Assembly: GCF_002414005.1 (NCBI RefSeq)
Contig: NZ_DHYG01000066.1
Span: forward strand, 68,810-132,809
Reading direction: 5' to 3'
From: Psychrobacter sp. UBA5136
Lineage (GTDB): Bacteria; Pseudomonadota; Gammaproteobacteria; Pseudomonadales; Moraxellaceae
DNA length: 64,000 bases
Under the pieces are notes generated by a model. It did not search any database, was not told the origin of the DNA, and saw nothing but the letters and a program-made list of their open reading frames with translations. The translations under genes and the position numbers were made by a program. Positions 53,554-63,023 of the stretch are shown here, piece after piece (position 1 is the first letter of the stretch; each line of letters starts with the position of its first letter).

Positions 53554-56520
53554 TTAATGCGCTTCATCCCAATTACTACCAATATCAGTTTCAACGAGTA
53601 ACGGCACGGCAAAGTCAACATTCCACCCTTTTTCGGCGGCGGTTGTCGTCAACACATCTTGCATGGCGTCGGTAATCAGCTGGCGAATGTCATCGACTTT
53701 ATCAGCATCGACTTCAAACACCAATTCATCATGGACTTGCAGTAGCATTTTTGCCTGCTCTTTTGGCAATACTTTATCAACGGCAATCATCGCAAGCTTA
53801 ATGATATCCGCGGCTGATCCTTGCAGCGGCGCGTTAATCGCCGCCCGTTCAGCGCCTTGTTTGACCATGCGATTGCTATGATTGATATCGGGCGTATAAA
53901 GCTTACGGCCCAATATCGTCTCGACGTAGCCGTGCTCTACGGCGCTGGCACGCGTATTAATCATGTAGTCTTTGACGCTTGGGTAGCGCTGAAAATACAT
54001 ATCGATATAGTCCTGCGCCTCGCTCCGGCCCATTTGTAGCTGCTTGGCCAGACCAAAGGCACTCATACCGTAGAGTAATCCAAAGTTGATGGCTTTAGCA
54101 TTTCGGCGCTCGGTGGCGCTGACCTCTTCGACCGCTTTGCCAAGTACTTCGGCCGCCGTTGCGGTATGAATATCTAAGCCTTCGTTAAAGGCGCGGGTTA
54201 AGTTTGCATCGCCTGAAAAATGCGCCATCAGACGTAGCTCAATTTGTGAGTAATCCGCCGCTAAAATCACGCGACCTTCGGGGGCGATAAAGGCTTGGCG
54301 AATCAGGCGACCCGTCGCGGTACGAATGGGAATATTTTGCAAATTAGGATCGGTTGAAGATAAGCGACCAGTGCTGGTCAGCGCTTGATGATAGCTGGTA
54401 TGGACGCGGTCAGTCTCGCTATCTGCCACATTATCAAGGGCATCGGTATAAGTGCTTTTAAGCTTTGATAGCGCGCGATATTCAAGGACAATCTCAACCA
54501 ACGGATGGTCAATCTTTGATAATACTGCTTCGCCAGTCGAGTACTGACCAGACTTGGTTTTTTTACCGCCCGCCACGCCAAGTTTTTCAAACAGCATCTC
54601 ACCGAGCTGTTTTGGTGAGCCAAGATTAAATGCTTCGCCAGCGACATCGTAAGCGCGTTTTTCAAGCGCGATAATCTCTTCATCAAAACGTTTTGATAGT
54701 TCATTTAAGAACGGGCGCTTGATTAAAATGCCATTTGCTTCCATTTGGTAGAGTATTTCTGCGGTTGGAATTTCTAACTCGTGGAGCAATTTGGCGTTAT
54801 TTTCGTCATCAGCCAATTTTTGGCTAAATAAATCAAATAGCTGATAGGTAATATCGGCATCTTCACACGCATAATCGCTGGCCAAATCAATGGCAACTTG
54901 GTCAAAACACACTTGCTTTGCGCCTTTACCAGCAACGTCTTCAAAGCTGATGGTTTGGGTATGCAAATAGTGCCGCGCCAAGTCATCCATGCCGTGACGA
55001 GTAATCGCCGCATTGATGACGTAGCTGGCAAGCATGGTATCCATTGCCCAGTTATTGGGACGTTCGTGAATCGCGCCGACGAGGTCGATATCATAAAGAC
55101 TTAGAATATGCGCGTCATATTTTAAATGTTGACCAATTTTGCCAATGTTGGGATTTTCTAAAATGGGTTTTAAACGTGCCATTACTGTATCGCGATCAAG
55201 CTGTTTGGCGGTTAGCTCGTCACCTTCGAGGCAGTGGGTCAGCGGCACGTAATAAGCTTCATGGGCTTGCACGGCAAACGATAGCCCAACTAACTTAGCC
55301 TGGCGCCAATAAACGCTGGTGGTTTCGGTATCAATGACAAAATGCGGCGCAGATTCTAATACTTTAACCAAATTGTCAAAAGCAGGCTCGTCTAAAATGG
55401 TATGCCACGCTTTATCGTGACTTTTACTGTTCTTGATATTGTTAACGATGCTTGCTTGTAAAGATTTGGCGATTTGCGCTTGTGATTCAGCGTCAGCCTG
55501 ACTGTCGGCAACGCTTTGTGCGCCGTTTCCATTAGCATTGGCTGGATGATTGGGGTGGTCAAGCGATGCCAACTCATTTCTAAACTCAAGCTCGCTATAG
55601 AGCGCGCGTAGCTCATCGATATGCGCGCACGGGTCGGTATTGATCTTTAAATCTCGCCAGTCCTGTCCAATTTCTAAATCAGTGACGATGGTTGCCAGTT
55701 GGGTATTGAATGGGATATCGCCGGCATATTCGACCAGATTTTTACCTGCACGTCCTTTGATATTGGCGACGTTTTTGAGCATGTTGTCGATTGTGCCATA
55801 TTCATTGAGCAAATCTTTGGCCGTTTTTTTACCGATACCGGGCACACCTTTGATGCCGTCGGATGAGTCACCCATCAGCGTTAAAAAATCAATCATCTGA
55901 TCAGGATTGATGCCAAATTTTTCGACCACGCCTGCGCTATCAGTGATTTTACCCGTGAAGCTGTCTTCTAATATCACGCAGTCATTAATCAGCTGCATCA
56001 TGTCTTTATCACCGGTTGAGATAACGACGTGATGACCTTCGGCAACGGCGCGATGGGCAAGCGTACCAATAATGTCATCGGCTTCCGCGCCTTCGATACG
56101 TAATAACGGAATCCCTAGGGCGGTGACTAAACGGTGGATATAAGGAATCTGCTCGGCAAGCTCAGCATCCATTTTTGGGCGATTGGCTTTATATTCTTCC
56201 GACATCGTATGACGAAAGGTCGGTGATTTGGTATCAAAGCAAACCGCCATATGGGTTGGATGATAGCGGCGCATCAGCTTTAATAGCGCATTTAATGTGC
56301 CGCGTATGGCATTGGTTACCAGACCTTGAGAATTTTGCATGGTTTTTGGCAAGGCATGGTAGGTGCGAAACAAATAATAAGAGCCATCGACCAAGATAAA
56401 AGGTGGCTGCTCTTTATTCACATGGTTGGTGTCCATCGTTGCTACATTTGGCATGGTGGCAAAATTCGGTAGCGTATTGGGATCGATGGGCGAGTGCGAG
56501 TTGTGATCGTTGTCGGTCAT
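53554..56520 (-). CDS. polA: DNA polymerase I
   Basis: Repair and Okazaki-fragment polymerase with three activities. Residues about 38-300: 5'-3' exonuclease with DGSYYLFR and the metal-binding EGAEADDIIGTLA and DKDMMQL. About 370-560: 3'-5' exonuclease with intact FVIDTETTS and the YACEDADITYQL motif, so proofreading is probably active. About 610-988: family A polymerase with motif A ADYSQIELR, motif B RRNAKAINFGLLYGMS and motif C LQVHDELVFEV. A Ser/Gln/Ala-rich linker near 325-350 makes it 988 aa against 928 in E. coli. Confidence 0.98.
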   Translation of the reverse strand: MTDNDHNSHSPIDPNTLPNFATMPNVATMDTNHVNKEQPPFILVDGSYYLFRTYHALPKTMQNSQGLVTNAIRGTLNALLKLMRRYHPTHMAVCFDTKSPTFRHTMSEEYKANRPKMDAELAEQIPYIHRLVTALGIPLLRIEGAEADDIIGTLAHRAVAEGHHVVISTGDKDMMQLINDCVILEDSFTGKITDSAGVVEKFGINPDQMIDFLTLMGDSSDGIKGVPGIGKKTAKDLLNEYGTIDNMLKNVANIKGRAGKNLVEYAGDIPFNTQLATIVTDLEIGQDWRDLKINTDPCAHIDELRALYSELEFRNELASLDHPNHPANANGNGAQSVADSQADAESQAQIAKSLQASIVNNIKNSKSHDKAWHTILDEPAFDNLVKVLESAPHFVIDTETTSVYWRQAKLVGLSFAVQAHEAYYVPLTHCLEGDELTAKQLDRDTVMARLKPILENPNIGKIGQHLKYDAHILSLYDIDLVGAIHERPNNWAMDTMLASYVINAAITRHGMDDLARHYLHTQTISFEDVAGKGAKQVCFDQVAIDLASDYACEDADITYQLFDLFSQKLADDENNAKLLHELEIPTAEILYQMEANGILIKRPFLNELSKRFDEEIIALEKRAYDVAGEAFNLGSPKQLGEMLFEKLGVAGGKKTKSGQYSTGEAVLSKIDHPLVEIVLEYRALSKLKSTYTDALDNVADSETDRVHTSYHQALTSTGRLSSTDPNLQNIPIRTATGRLIRQAFIAPEGRVILAADYSQIELRLMAHFSGDANLTRAFNEGLDIHTATAAEVLGKAVEEVSATERRNAKAINFGLLYGMSAFGLAKQLQMGRSEAQDYIDMYFQRYPSVKDYMINTRASAVEHGYVETILGRKLYTPDINHSNRMVKQGAERAAINAPLQGSAADIIKLAMIAVDKVLPKEQAKMLLQVHDELVFEVDADKVDDIRQLITDAMQDVLTTTAAEKGWNVDFAVPLLVETDIGSNWDEAH

Positions 56521-56647
56521 AGAAAGTCACTTATCATTTATTAGATAAAAATATATGTTTATTATAACGATAAAACCTGTGCTTGCCGAACTGCTTAAAA
56601 GTTAATAGATGTTGTTGTGTGCTTGGTTTTTATATTCACGTTTAATC

Positions 56648-56680
56648 TAAAAAAGAACCCAGCGCTAACTGGATTCTTTT
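56648..56680 (-). terminator. Terminator of ohr
   Basis: On the minus strand a 9-bp stem (56677-56669 with 56662-56654, one G-U pair) and 6-base loop, followed by six T. 30 bp after the ohr stop. Confidence 0.88.
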
Positions 56681-56706
56681 ATAAAACAACAAGCATCAAA
56701 TTCGTA

Positions 56707-57120
56707 TTACTTTACTTCTGACGTCACTTCACTGTCGATATTGCCGTGCGTGGCTTTCGAGTAAGGGCAAACTTTATTGGCTTTTTCGACCAGCTTTTGA
56801 AATTCATTGGCGGAAAGTTCTGTATTTTCGCCAACTACGTGAATTTTTACCGCCAATTTAAAGTCTAGACCTTCGCCTTTCATCAAATCTACTGATACTT
56901 CAGTAGTCGAGTCAAACTTTGCTTTTTCTTCGCCTTTAACCGCCGCAAGTGCACCATCAAAGCATGCGGCGTAACCCATGGCAAATAATTGCTCTGGATT
57001 ATTACCGTCTTTACCAGAACCGGGTGCGACCATATTGATCGTCAAATCGCTGTCTTGCAGGCTGGCGTTACCAGTACGGCCGCCAGTGACGGTTGCTTGC
57101 GTAGAATACAATGTTTTCAT
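56707..57120 (-). CDS. ohr: Organic hydroperoxide resistance protein
   Basis: Thiol peroxidase of the Ohr/OsmC family that reduces organic and lipid hydroperoxides. The catalytic Cys53 lies in NPEQLFAMGYAACFDGAL and the resolving Cys118 in KVCPYSKATHGN; the N-terminal TGGRTGNA segment is typical of Ohr rather than OsmC. 137 aa is normal. ATG 57120 has AAAGGATG upstream. An OhrR repressor gene is not adjacent. Divergent from the lipoprotein gene. Confidence 0.93.
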   Translation of the reverse strand: MKTLYSTQATVTGGRTGNASLQDSDLTINMVAPGSGKDGNNPEQLFAMGYAACFDGALAAVKGEEKAKFDSTTEVSVDLMKGEGLDFKLAVKIHVVGENTELSANEFQKLVEKANKVCPYSKATHGNIDSEVTSEVK

Positions 57121-57442
57121 AACACATCCTTTGTTGTTGGTTTTTATCATTAAGTCGCATGTTTACTATACACTTTACTATGTAATCTTATCTAGAAAAG
57201 CAATTTTACATAGCAAACCCTTAGGGTAGCACAATGGGCAGCACTAAACATACACGGTAAGTTTGGAACAAGTTTGAAAATGGTAACTTACTAGAGACAC
57301 TTAACTAAAGGTGCGATAGCAGCAAAGGTGGCAGGGTTTTGATATATAATTAACGATACTATTAATGTAAACTAATCACAAAAATCATTTTACTAACATA
57401 TTAGAATAGACAAAAAGCTCTTAACCAAAAGGACATTGCTGA
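57121..57442. other. 322-bp divergent spacer between ohr and the lipoprotein gene
   Basis: Contains an inverted repeat CTATGTAA (57178-57185) / TTACATAG (57206-57213), spacing 20, about 60-90 bp upstream of ohr. It may be an operator or overlap the promoter; it does not match the usual OhrR site well. Nothing else seen. Confidence 0.5.
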
Positions 57443-58360
57443 ATGACTGCCTCACTGCATAAATGGATTTTGTTACCGAGTATGATCTCTTTAATGACGC
57501 TTGCGCTCGTCGGCTGCGAAGAAGAGGACATGTTTTTTGGCGCAGGCAGTAGCAACAGTATGACGCTGACGAGATTTGCCGATAGTTATGACAGCCAAGC
57601 CAACGACACGGCAATTGCGCGCGTCGATGAAACCTACCGTACTGGCGAGTATGAGATTAAAACCAGAAATCTTGTCAATAACTATAGCAATCAAAGTTTG
57701 AATACCTTAGATAAAACGATATTGGCAGATAAATTTGAAGGGCGCCTAGAACATAAAAATATCGAAGTCAAATGTCATACGGTCAAATGGCCTATTTATG
57801 AAAAAAATACCAATAACAAGTTCAATTATCAAACCACTTATAAAACCTTGGATTTATCAGGTGTGAAGGCAGATGATTACCGTGCAGGCGTTCCGTTAAG
57901 CAATAGTCGCGGCATTAAGACGGCCTTAAGTCACTACTCTAAACTGCCAACCAATTTAGCGTTTCCAGCAGGCTCAGTTTGCTACAACCCCGTCGTTACT
58001 AGCGAGCGTAAATTTTTAGCCTTTAATGAAAAAGACAAGACCGGATATACAGCGCTTGATAAATGGATTGCGGCAGCTGAAGCGCGTTTTAGTGATGATA
58101 GAGAGCATAGCACCTCGGAGTTTGGCGTCGGCGTGGGCAATAAACAAAAAGCCGGGCGTGTGATGTTTTTTGAATATAAAAATCAACCCGCTTATCAGTA
58201 TAACGGTGTTGAATATGGTAAAGAAATTTATGAAGCCAGTTATGTGGCTGAAGGCAGCAGCAATCCAAATACCAACAGCTTTCGCGGTGTGGTCGATTGC
58301 ACGATAGTCAATGATGTCGCCGCTGACTTTTTAGAAAGAGAAATCAAGCGCTACTATTAA
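57443..58360 (+). CDS. Putative lipoprotein of unknown function
   Basis: 305 aa. The N-terminus has a lipoprotein signal: basic residue, hydrophobic core and the lipobox LVGC at about residues 22-25, followed by Glu-Glu-Glu-Asp, which favours outer-membrane sorting. The mature part is polar, with Cys in VKCHTV, SVCYNP and VVDCTI that could pair in the periplasm, and no domain I recognise. AAAAGGA precedes the ATG. It lies between divergent ohr and prfC without obvious functional link. Confidence 0.8.
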   Translation: MTASLHKWILLPSMISLMTLALVGCEEEDMFFGAGSSNSMTLTRFADSYDSQANDTAIARVDETYRTGEYEIKTRNLVNNYSNQSLNTLDKTILADKFEGRLEHKNIEVKCHTVKWPIYEKNTNNKFNYQTTYKTLDLSGVKADDYRAGVPLSNSRGIKTALSHYSKLPTNLAFPAGSVCYNPVVTSERKFLAFNEKDKTGYTALDKWIAAAEARFSDDREHSTSEFGVGVGNKQKAGRVMFFEYKNQPAYQYNGVEYGKEIYEASYVAEGSSNPNTNSFRGVVDCTIVNDVAADFLEREIKRYY

Positions 58361-58533
58361 CGTTTAAAAATATCTAAAGATAAAAAATATGAATACTCTT
58401 TATTTGTTCATGAGAGGATGTTTTTTTATGCGCTAATTCTGCACCCAAACGCTAAATCCGCTACAATACGCCCATTATTTATCCTATTTATTTAGATTGA
58501 TTTCTAAATGACACAACCGTTGAAGCCGAAATT

Positions 58534-60129
58534 ATGAGCGTAGATCCAAAGAAATTAGGCAAAGAAGTTGCCAAACGCCGCACCTTTGCCATTATCTCGC
58601 ATCCCGATGCGGGTAAGACCACCATGACCGAAAAGCTGCTGCTATGGGGGCAAGCGATTCAGGTAGTTGGTGAAGTTAAAGGCCGCAAAACCGACCGTCA
58701 TGCGACATCTGATTGGATGAGCATGGAGCAAGAGCGTGGTATTTCGATTACTACTTCGGTCATGCAGTTCCCTTATAAAGACCATGTGGTCAACCTGCTA
58801 GATACGCCGGGTCACGCCGATTTTAGTGAAGATACCTATCGTACCTTGACCGCGGTAGACAGTGCGCTGATGATGGTCGATGGCGCAAAAGGTGTCGAAG
58901 AGCGGACCATCAAACTGATGGAAGTTTGCCGCATGCGTGATACGCCCATCATCTCATTTGTCAATAAACTTGATCGTCAAATTCGCGAGCCGCTTGAGCT
59001 ATTAAGTGAAATCGAAGCGGTGTTAAAAATTAAATGTATTCCGGTCACTTGGCCTATCGGTATGGGACAAGATTTCGTTGGCGTCTATCATTTAACCGAA
59101 AACAAAACCTACCTTTATGAAAAAGGCCACGGCGGCGAGATAACGGTTGCTGAAACGCGCGAAGGCTATGATTATCCTGATATTCGAGAGCGCTTGGGCA
59201 AGCTGATGTTTGATGCTTTTGAGGAGTCGCTTGAGCTTGTACAAATGGCGCTAGAAGACTTTAGCGTTGACGAGTTTTTGGCGGGCGAGATGACGCCAGT
59301 ATTATTTGGTACAGCGCTGGGTAACTTTGGCGTCAATATGGTGCTCGATACCTTGGTTAAATACGCGCCGCCGCCTAAAGCGCATCCGACTAATGAGCGC
59401 GAAGTGACCGCAACTGAAACCGAATTTAGCGGTTTTGTGTTTAAGATTCAGGCCAATATGGACCCGCGTCACCGTGACCGCATTGCCTTCTTACGGGTTT
59501 GCTCGGGCAAATATGAAAAAGGCATGAAAATGAAGCACGTGCGTCTGGGTAAAGACGTGCGTATTGCCGATGCGTTAACCTTTTTAGCAGGTGACCGTGA
59601 AGCGTTAGAAGAAGCTTATCCGGGCGATATTATCGGTCTTCATAACCACGGCACCATTTCTATAGGTGACAGCTTTACTGAAGGCGAAGAGTTAAACTTT
59701 ACGGGTATTCCACATTTTGCCCCTGAGCTATTCCGCCGCGTGGTATTAAAAGACCCGCTTAAATCAAAAGCCTTGCAAAAAGGTTTGCAGCAATTGAGCG
59801 AAGAGGGCGCAACGCAGGTGTTTATGCCGCAGATTAATAACGATTTAATCTTGGGCGCGGTCGGTGTGCTACAGTTTGAAGTGGTCGCCCATCGCCTAAA
59901 AGAAGAATACAAAGTGCAATGTATCTTTGAGCCAGTATCGATTGCGACGGTACGCTGGATTCACTGTGATGATGAAGTGGCGCTGGCGAAGTTTAAGAAA
60001 AAAGCCCATGACCAGTTATCAATAGATGGCGGCGGCTATTTGACTTATTTAGCGCCATCGCGAGTGAACTTGCAGCTGATGCAAGACCGCTACCCAGAAA
60101 TCACCTTTAGCAGTACACGCGAGCATTAA
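58534..60129 (+). CDS. prfC: Peptide chain release factor 3
   Basis: GTPase that recycles RF1/RF2 from the ribosome after termination. G domain with SHPDAGKTTMTEKLL, DTPGHADFSEDTYR and NKLDRQIREP; domain II and the RF3-specific C-terminal domain (GVLQFEVVAHRLKEEYKVQC) follow. 531 aa is normal. The start ATG at 58534 has a weak ribosome-binding site. It is followed by a clear terminator, so it is probably transcribed alone. Confidence 0.97.
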   Translation: MSVDPKKLGKEVAKRRTFAIISHPDAGKTTMTEKLLLWGQAIQVVGEVKGRKTDRHATSDWMSMEQERGISITTSVMQFPYKDHVVNLLDTPGHADFSEDTYRTLTAVDSALMMVDGAKGVEERTIKLMEVCRMRDTPIISFVNKLDRQIREPLELLSEIEAVLKIKCIPVTWPIGMGQDFVGVYHLTENKTYLYEKGHGGEITVAETREGYDYPDIRERLGKLMFDAFEESLELVQMALEDFSVDEFLAGEMTPVLFGTALGNFGVNMVLDTLVKYAPPPKAHPTNEREVTATETEFSGFVFKIQANMDPRHRDRIAFLRVCSGKYEKGMKMKHVRLGKDVRIADALTFLAGDREALEEAYPGDIIGLHNHGTISIGDSFTEGEELNFTGIPHFAPELFRRVVLKDPLKSKALQKGLQQLSEEGATQVFMPQINNDLILGAVGVLQFEVVAHRLKEEYKVQCIFEPVSIATVRWIHCDDEVALAKFKKKAHDQLSIDGGGYLTYLAPSRVNLQLMQDRYPEITFSSTREH

Positions 60130-60160
60130 AACTGACTTATCAATCTTTATCCTTACTTTT

Positions 60161-60187
60161 AAAAGACACGCTATCGTGTCTTTTTTA
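60161..60187 (+). terminator. Terminator of prfC
   Basis: Perfect 10-bp stem AAAAGACACG (60161-60170) / CGTGTCTTTT (60175-60184) with a CTAT loop and a T-run. 31 bp after the stop. Confidence 0.93.
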
Positions 60188-60329
60188 TTATAAAAATTTT
60201 TGTTGCAGCTCAATATAAGCTGACGCATCAACATTAAGTACTCAAAAACACAAACAGTGTCCCTACAATACAGCGCCGCAGTTACGGTAGAATGTCAATA
60301 AACCTTAATTTGTGCGTTAAAGAGGCTAT

Positions 60330-61130
60330 ATGAAATTTGCACTCAACCCTTATCTAACCTCTGTATTAAGTAGTAGCGTATTGCTTGGGGCACTAAGCTT
60401 GTCGGCACAGGCGGCGAGCCTGATCAGCCATACTGAGTATTTAGATTACGAGCTGCCCAAAAAGATAGCAGAAAAATGCGCGGCGCGTGATAATTGTCCA
60501 GATATTGAGGTGAAATATCTCAACACCAATCATGCTTGGATAAACACACTGACCAATGCGCGTATCGATAATTTAGTCGTCAATAGTAAACCGACTGAGT
60601 CTGTGCCTATCGCCAAAAAAAGCAGCCCAGCAGAGGTTAAAGCGGCTATCGACGGTTTTGTTAGCTCGCAGTTTACTGATTTACCAGTTGATAGCGTTTT
60701 TGTTTATAGCCTCATGGTAACGCCCGAATATTTGGGTCACGTCGGTGACTTTGAGCTGTTTGAAATCAACTCTTATGTCTTTACTGGCGGCGCTCATGGC
60801 ATGCCGTATAGCGAGTATCTGATATTTGACCCGCAAACCAAAAGCCAAATCCAATTGGCAGATATGCTCCAGCCCAATAAAAAATCTCGCTTTAAAGCGC
60901 TAGCTTACGGTGCTTATAAAGAGTGGGTAAAAACGGTCGCTGACGACGTTACGAGCTATGAGAAAAACTGGCCATTTACCTTAAGTGACAACGTGACTTT
61001 GACCGACAAGGGGATCGATATACGTTATCAGCATTATTCTATTGGCCCCTACGCCTATGGCATGCCCGTGCTGAGTATTCCTTACGACAAGCTCGGCGGG
61101 ATCATCAAACCTCGTTTTATACCTAAATAA
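60330..61130 (+). CDS. Exported DUF3298 (RsiV-like C-terminal domain) protein
   Basis: 266 aa with a signal peptide (cleavage near LSAQAAS, about residue 29). The C-terminal part matches the DUF3298 domain found in RsiV-type proteins: SYVFTGGAHGMPYSEYLIFD and the ending YQHYSIGPYAYGMPVLSIPYDKL. The N-terminal half resembles the DUF4163 companion region and has two Cys (CAARDNC). In Bacillus RsiV this domain binds lysozyme, but whether that holds here is unknown. AAAGAGG precedes the ATG. The FHA-protein gene follows after 114 bp. Confidence 0.85.
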   Translation: MKFALNPYLTSVLSSSVLLGALSLSAQAASLISHTEYLDYELPKKIAEKCAARDNCPDIEVKYLNTNHAWINTLTNARIDNLVVNSKPTESVPIAKKSSPAEVKAAIDGFVSSQFTDLPVDSVFVYSLMVTPEYLGHVGDFELFEINSYVFTGGAHGMPYSEYLIFDPQTKSQIQLADMLQPNKKSRFKALAYGAYKEWVKTVADDVTSYEKNWPFTLSDNVTLTDKGIDIRYQHYSIGPYAYGMPVLSIPYDKLGGIIKPRFIPK

Positions 61131-61244
61131 TGCAGACGATAATTTTTAGCCGCTATTCATATTGTTTTATAAAGCCAGTTATTTGAAAACAGATGTTAAA
61201 TAAAAATAGCCATTAAACATTAAATAAAATTAAGGAGTGATAAC

Positions 61245-62276
61245 ATGACCAACCCTACAGAAAACGCCAATACACCAGTCGCTACAGAGGGTGCAACCTG
61301 GCAACTTAATGCCCTGACCGAAGCGCTGGGCGATCTGACTTTAACCGTCAGCGACAGTCTGTCTGTTGGGCGCGGTAGTGATAACGATGTGGTGCTCGGC
61401 AGCAAGCAAGTGTCGCGCAATCACGCGGTATTAAGCGTGTTAAACGGCGAGTTGTACGTCAAGGATTTAGAATCATCAAATGGCACCTTTATCAATGCGC
61501 AGCGTATCGAGACCAATAAATCTAAGCGTCTTGATGCCAATGATACACTGGGCTTTGCAAGTTTTAATTTTCAAGTGAGTGCGCCTGTTACGGCGAATTT
61601 AGATGATGAACAACCTGCTCACGTAATAGCAGATGAGCCGTTGCCAAGCGCGAGCACTGATACTATTACCGATACTATTGCTGAGCCTAAAACCACAGAT
61701 GACACGGCAGTGACGCCTGCCGCCGCTGAACCTGTCGTTGAAGAACCGGTTACCAAACAAACTCTCGATGAAGAACCTGCGGTCAAAGAAACAGGAATCG
61801 ATGAGGTGTTATCTGCGGCCGATAATGATGCTTCAGCACCGATTGAAGTGGCTGAAGTCACTCCTGTTATCACTGAGCCAAACGAGCAGGCAGCAATGAC
61901 GCCTAAAGGAGACCCAGCGCCAACTAGCGCGCCAGTTGTCGATGAACCAGCACCAAGCGCAGTTCGTCAAGCTCAATATGATACGGATGCGGCGGCGCAC
62001 GATAAAACCACCACAACTACTCTGCAAGAAGAAGCAGATCCTGATGTCCTACGCGCCAAGCAAGCCGCTACTGCGCAGTTTTCAGGCACTGCCAACCTCG
62101 GTCAACCTCGCGATTTGGGCACAGCCGGCAATAATGCGATGGATCAAGCCATCAATAATCCTGCTAATCCAGGACAGGCTGAGAAAAAACCGAGCGGCGG
62201 TTGGTTTATATGGGTATTTATAGCCATTTTAATTATCGGCTTAGCATTATGGTTATTTAATCAAGGCGGTATGTAA
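61245..62276 (+). CDS. FHA-domain protein with C-terminal membrane anchor
   Basis: 343 aa. Residues about 20-105 form an FHA phosphothreonine-binding domain with SVGRGSDNDVVL, VSRNHAVL and LESSNGTFIN carrying the key Arg, Ser, His and Asn. A 200-residue Pro/Glu/Ala/Thr-rich disordered linker follows. The last 25 residues form a single hydrophobic helix (GGWFIWVFIAILIIGLALWL), suggesting a tail-anchored protein with FHA in the cytoplasm. No Ser/Thr kinase or type VI secretion genes are nearby. AAGGAGTG gives a strong start. Confidence 0.9.
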   Translation: MTNPTENANTPVATEGATWQLNALTEALGDLTLTVSDSLSVGRGSDNDVVLGSKQVSRNHAVLSVLNGELYVKDLESSNGTFINAQRIETNKSKRLDANDTLGFASFNFQVSAPVTANLDDEQPAHVIADEPLPSASTDTITDTIAEPKTTDDTAVTPAAAEPVVEEPVTKQTLDEEPAVKETGIDEVLSAADNDASAPIEVAEVTPVITEPNEQAAMTPKGDPAPTSAPVVDEPAPSAVRQAQYDTDAAAHDKTTTTTLQEEADPDVLRAKQAATAQFSGTANLGQPRDLGTAGNNAMDQAINNPANPGQAEKKPSGGWFIWVFIAILIIGLALWLFNQGGM

Positions 62277-62308
62277 GGCATGGTCTATGCGATTTAAACC
62301 GTTCCAAA

Positions 62309-62384
62309 GTGCTGGCGGGATAATTTTTTGCAGCCTCTGGCACGCTTGCGTACCGCAAGTAAGAAAAATTTATCACAACAGCAC
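62309..62384. repeat. Palindromic intergenic element, copy 2
   Basis: Ends are GTGCTG (62309-62314) and CAGCAC (62379-62384). Inside are GGGATAATTTTTTG, GCAGCCTCTG, a hairpin CTTGCG-TAC-CGCAAG (62345-62359) and AAGAAAAATTTATC. Blocks and order match the minus strand of 34947-35008. Confidence 0.8.
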
Positions 62385-62471
62385 GAGGATATTAACGTAA
62401 CAATTTTATTTTGAACCGAATATATTTATTATTTATCGCTATAAATGTAATAGTATTTTCTAAAATACGGC

Positions 62472-62531
62472 GACTGCCAGCTTATAAAAATTGTATGATT
62501 TATAAAAATTGTCTGATAAGTACTGGCAGTC
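62472..62531. repeat. Inverted repeat enclosing two direct repeats
   Basis: GACTGCCAG (62472-62480) and CTGGCAGTC (62523-62531) are perfect inverted copies. Between them TTATAAAAATTGTATGA (62482-62498) and TTATAAAAATTGTCTGA (62500-62516) are direct repeats differing at one base, 18 bp apart. Confidence 0.85.
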
Positions 62532-62660
62532 TGCGGTTTTAATAATGGCTCGTTAAATAAATGGTGAGAAAAAGGTTAATTTAAGACAAGAAAAAATAGC
62601 AATACAATCAAGCGTTTGACGGTCTTTATCAAAATAATGCTAAAAAAACTGAAAAAGGGC

Positions 62661-62688
62661 TTGCGTCTGTCAAAATATTTGATAGAAT
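62661..62688 (+). promoter_or_regulatory. Candidate promoter of the tRNA-tuf cluster
   Basis: TTGCGT (62661-62666) and TAGAAT (62683-62688) are spaced by 16 bp, ending 22 bp before the first tRNA. Confidence 0.6.
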
Positions 62689-62710
62689 AGCCACCACTTT
62701 GAGAGAACAA

Positions 62711-62786
<76 letters not shown>

Positions 62787-62853
62787 TCTCTCTCAAAGTA
62801 GCTTTTTATGAATTTGCTTTACATTGAAGTGAAGTTTGTACAAAGCAACCTAA

Positions 62854-62937
62854 GGTGGGGTTGGGGAGCGGTCAAACCCAACAGACTGTAAATCTGTCGC
62901 GAAAGCTTCGAAGGTTCGAATCCTTCCCCCACCACCA
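62854..62937 (+). tRNA. tyrU: tRNA-Tyr (GTA)
   Basis: 84 bases with long variable arm and encoded CCA. Acceptor GGTGGGG pairs with CCCCACC; anticodon loop CTGTAAA gives GTA. Class II form as expected for bacterial tRNA-Tyr. Confidence 0.97.
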
Positions 62938-63023
62938 TATTTTTTCAAAGTTTGTCCTAGCGCCAAGCATACTCTACCGCCTTAGCAACTCGATATTAGG
63001 GTCAAGGTCACATAAGAGTAAAT

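Larger units (their letters stand above)
62277..62710. other. 434-bp spacer between the FHA gene and the tRNA cluster
   Basis: No ORF. It holds a palindromic element (62309-62384), a hairpin enclosing direct repeats (62472-62531) and the tRNA-operon promoter (62661-62688). Confidence 0.6.
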
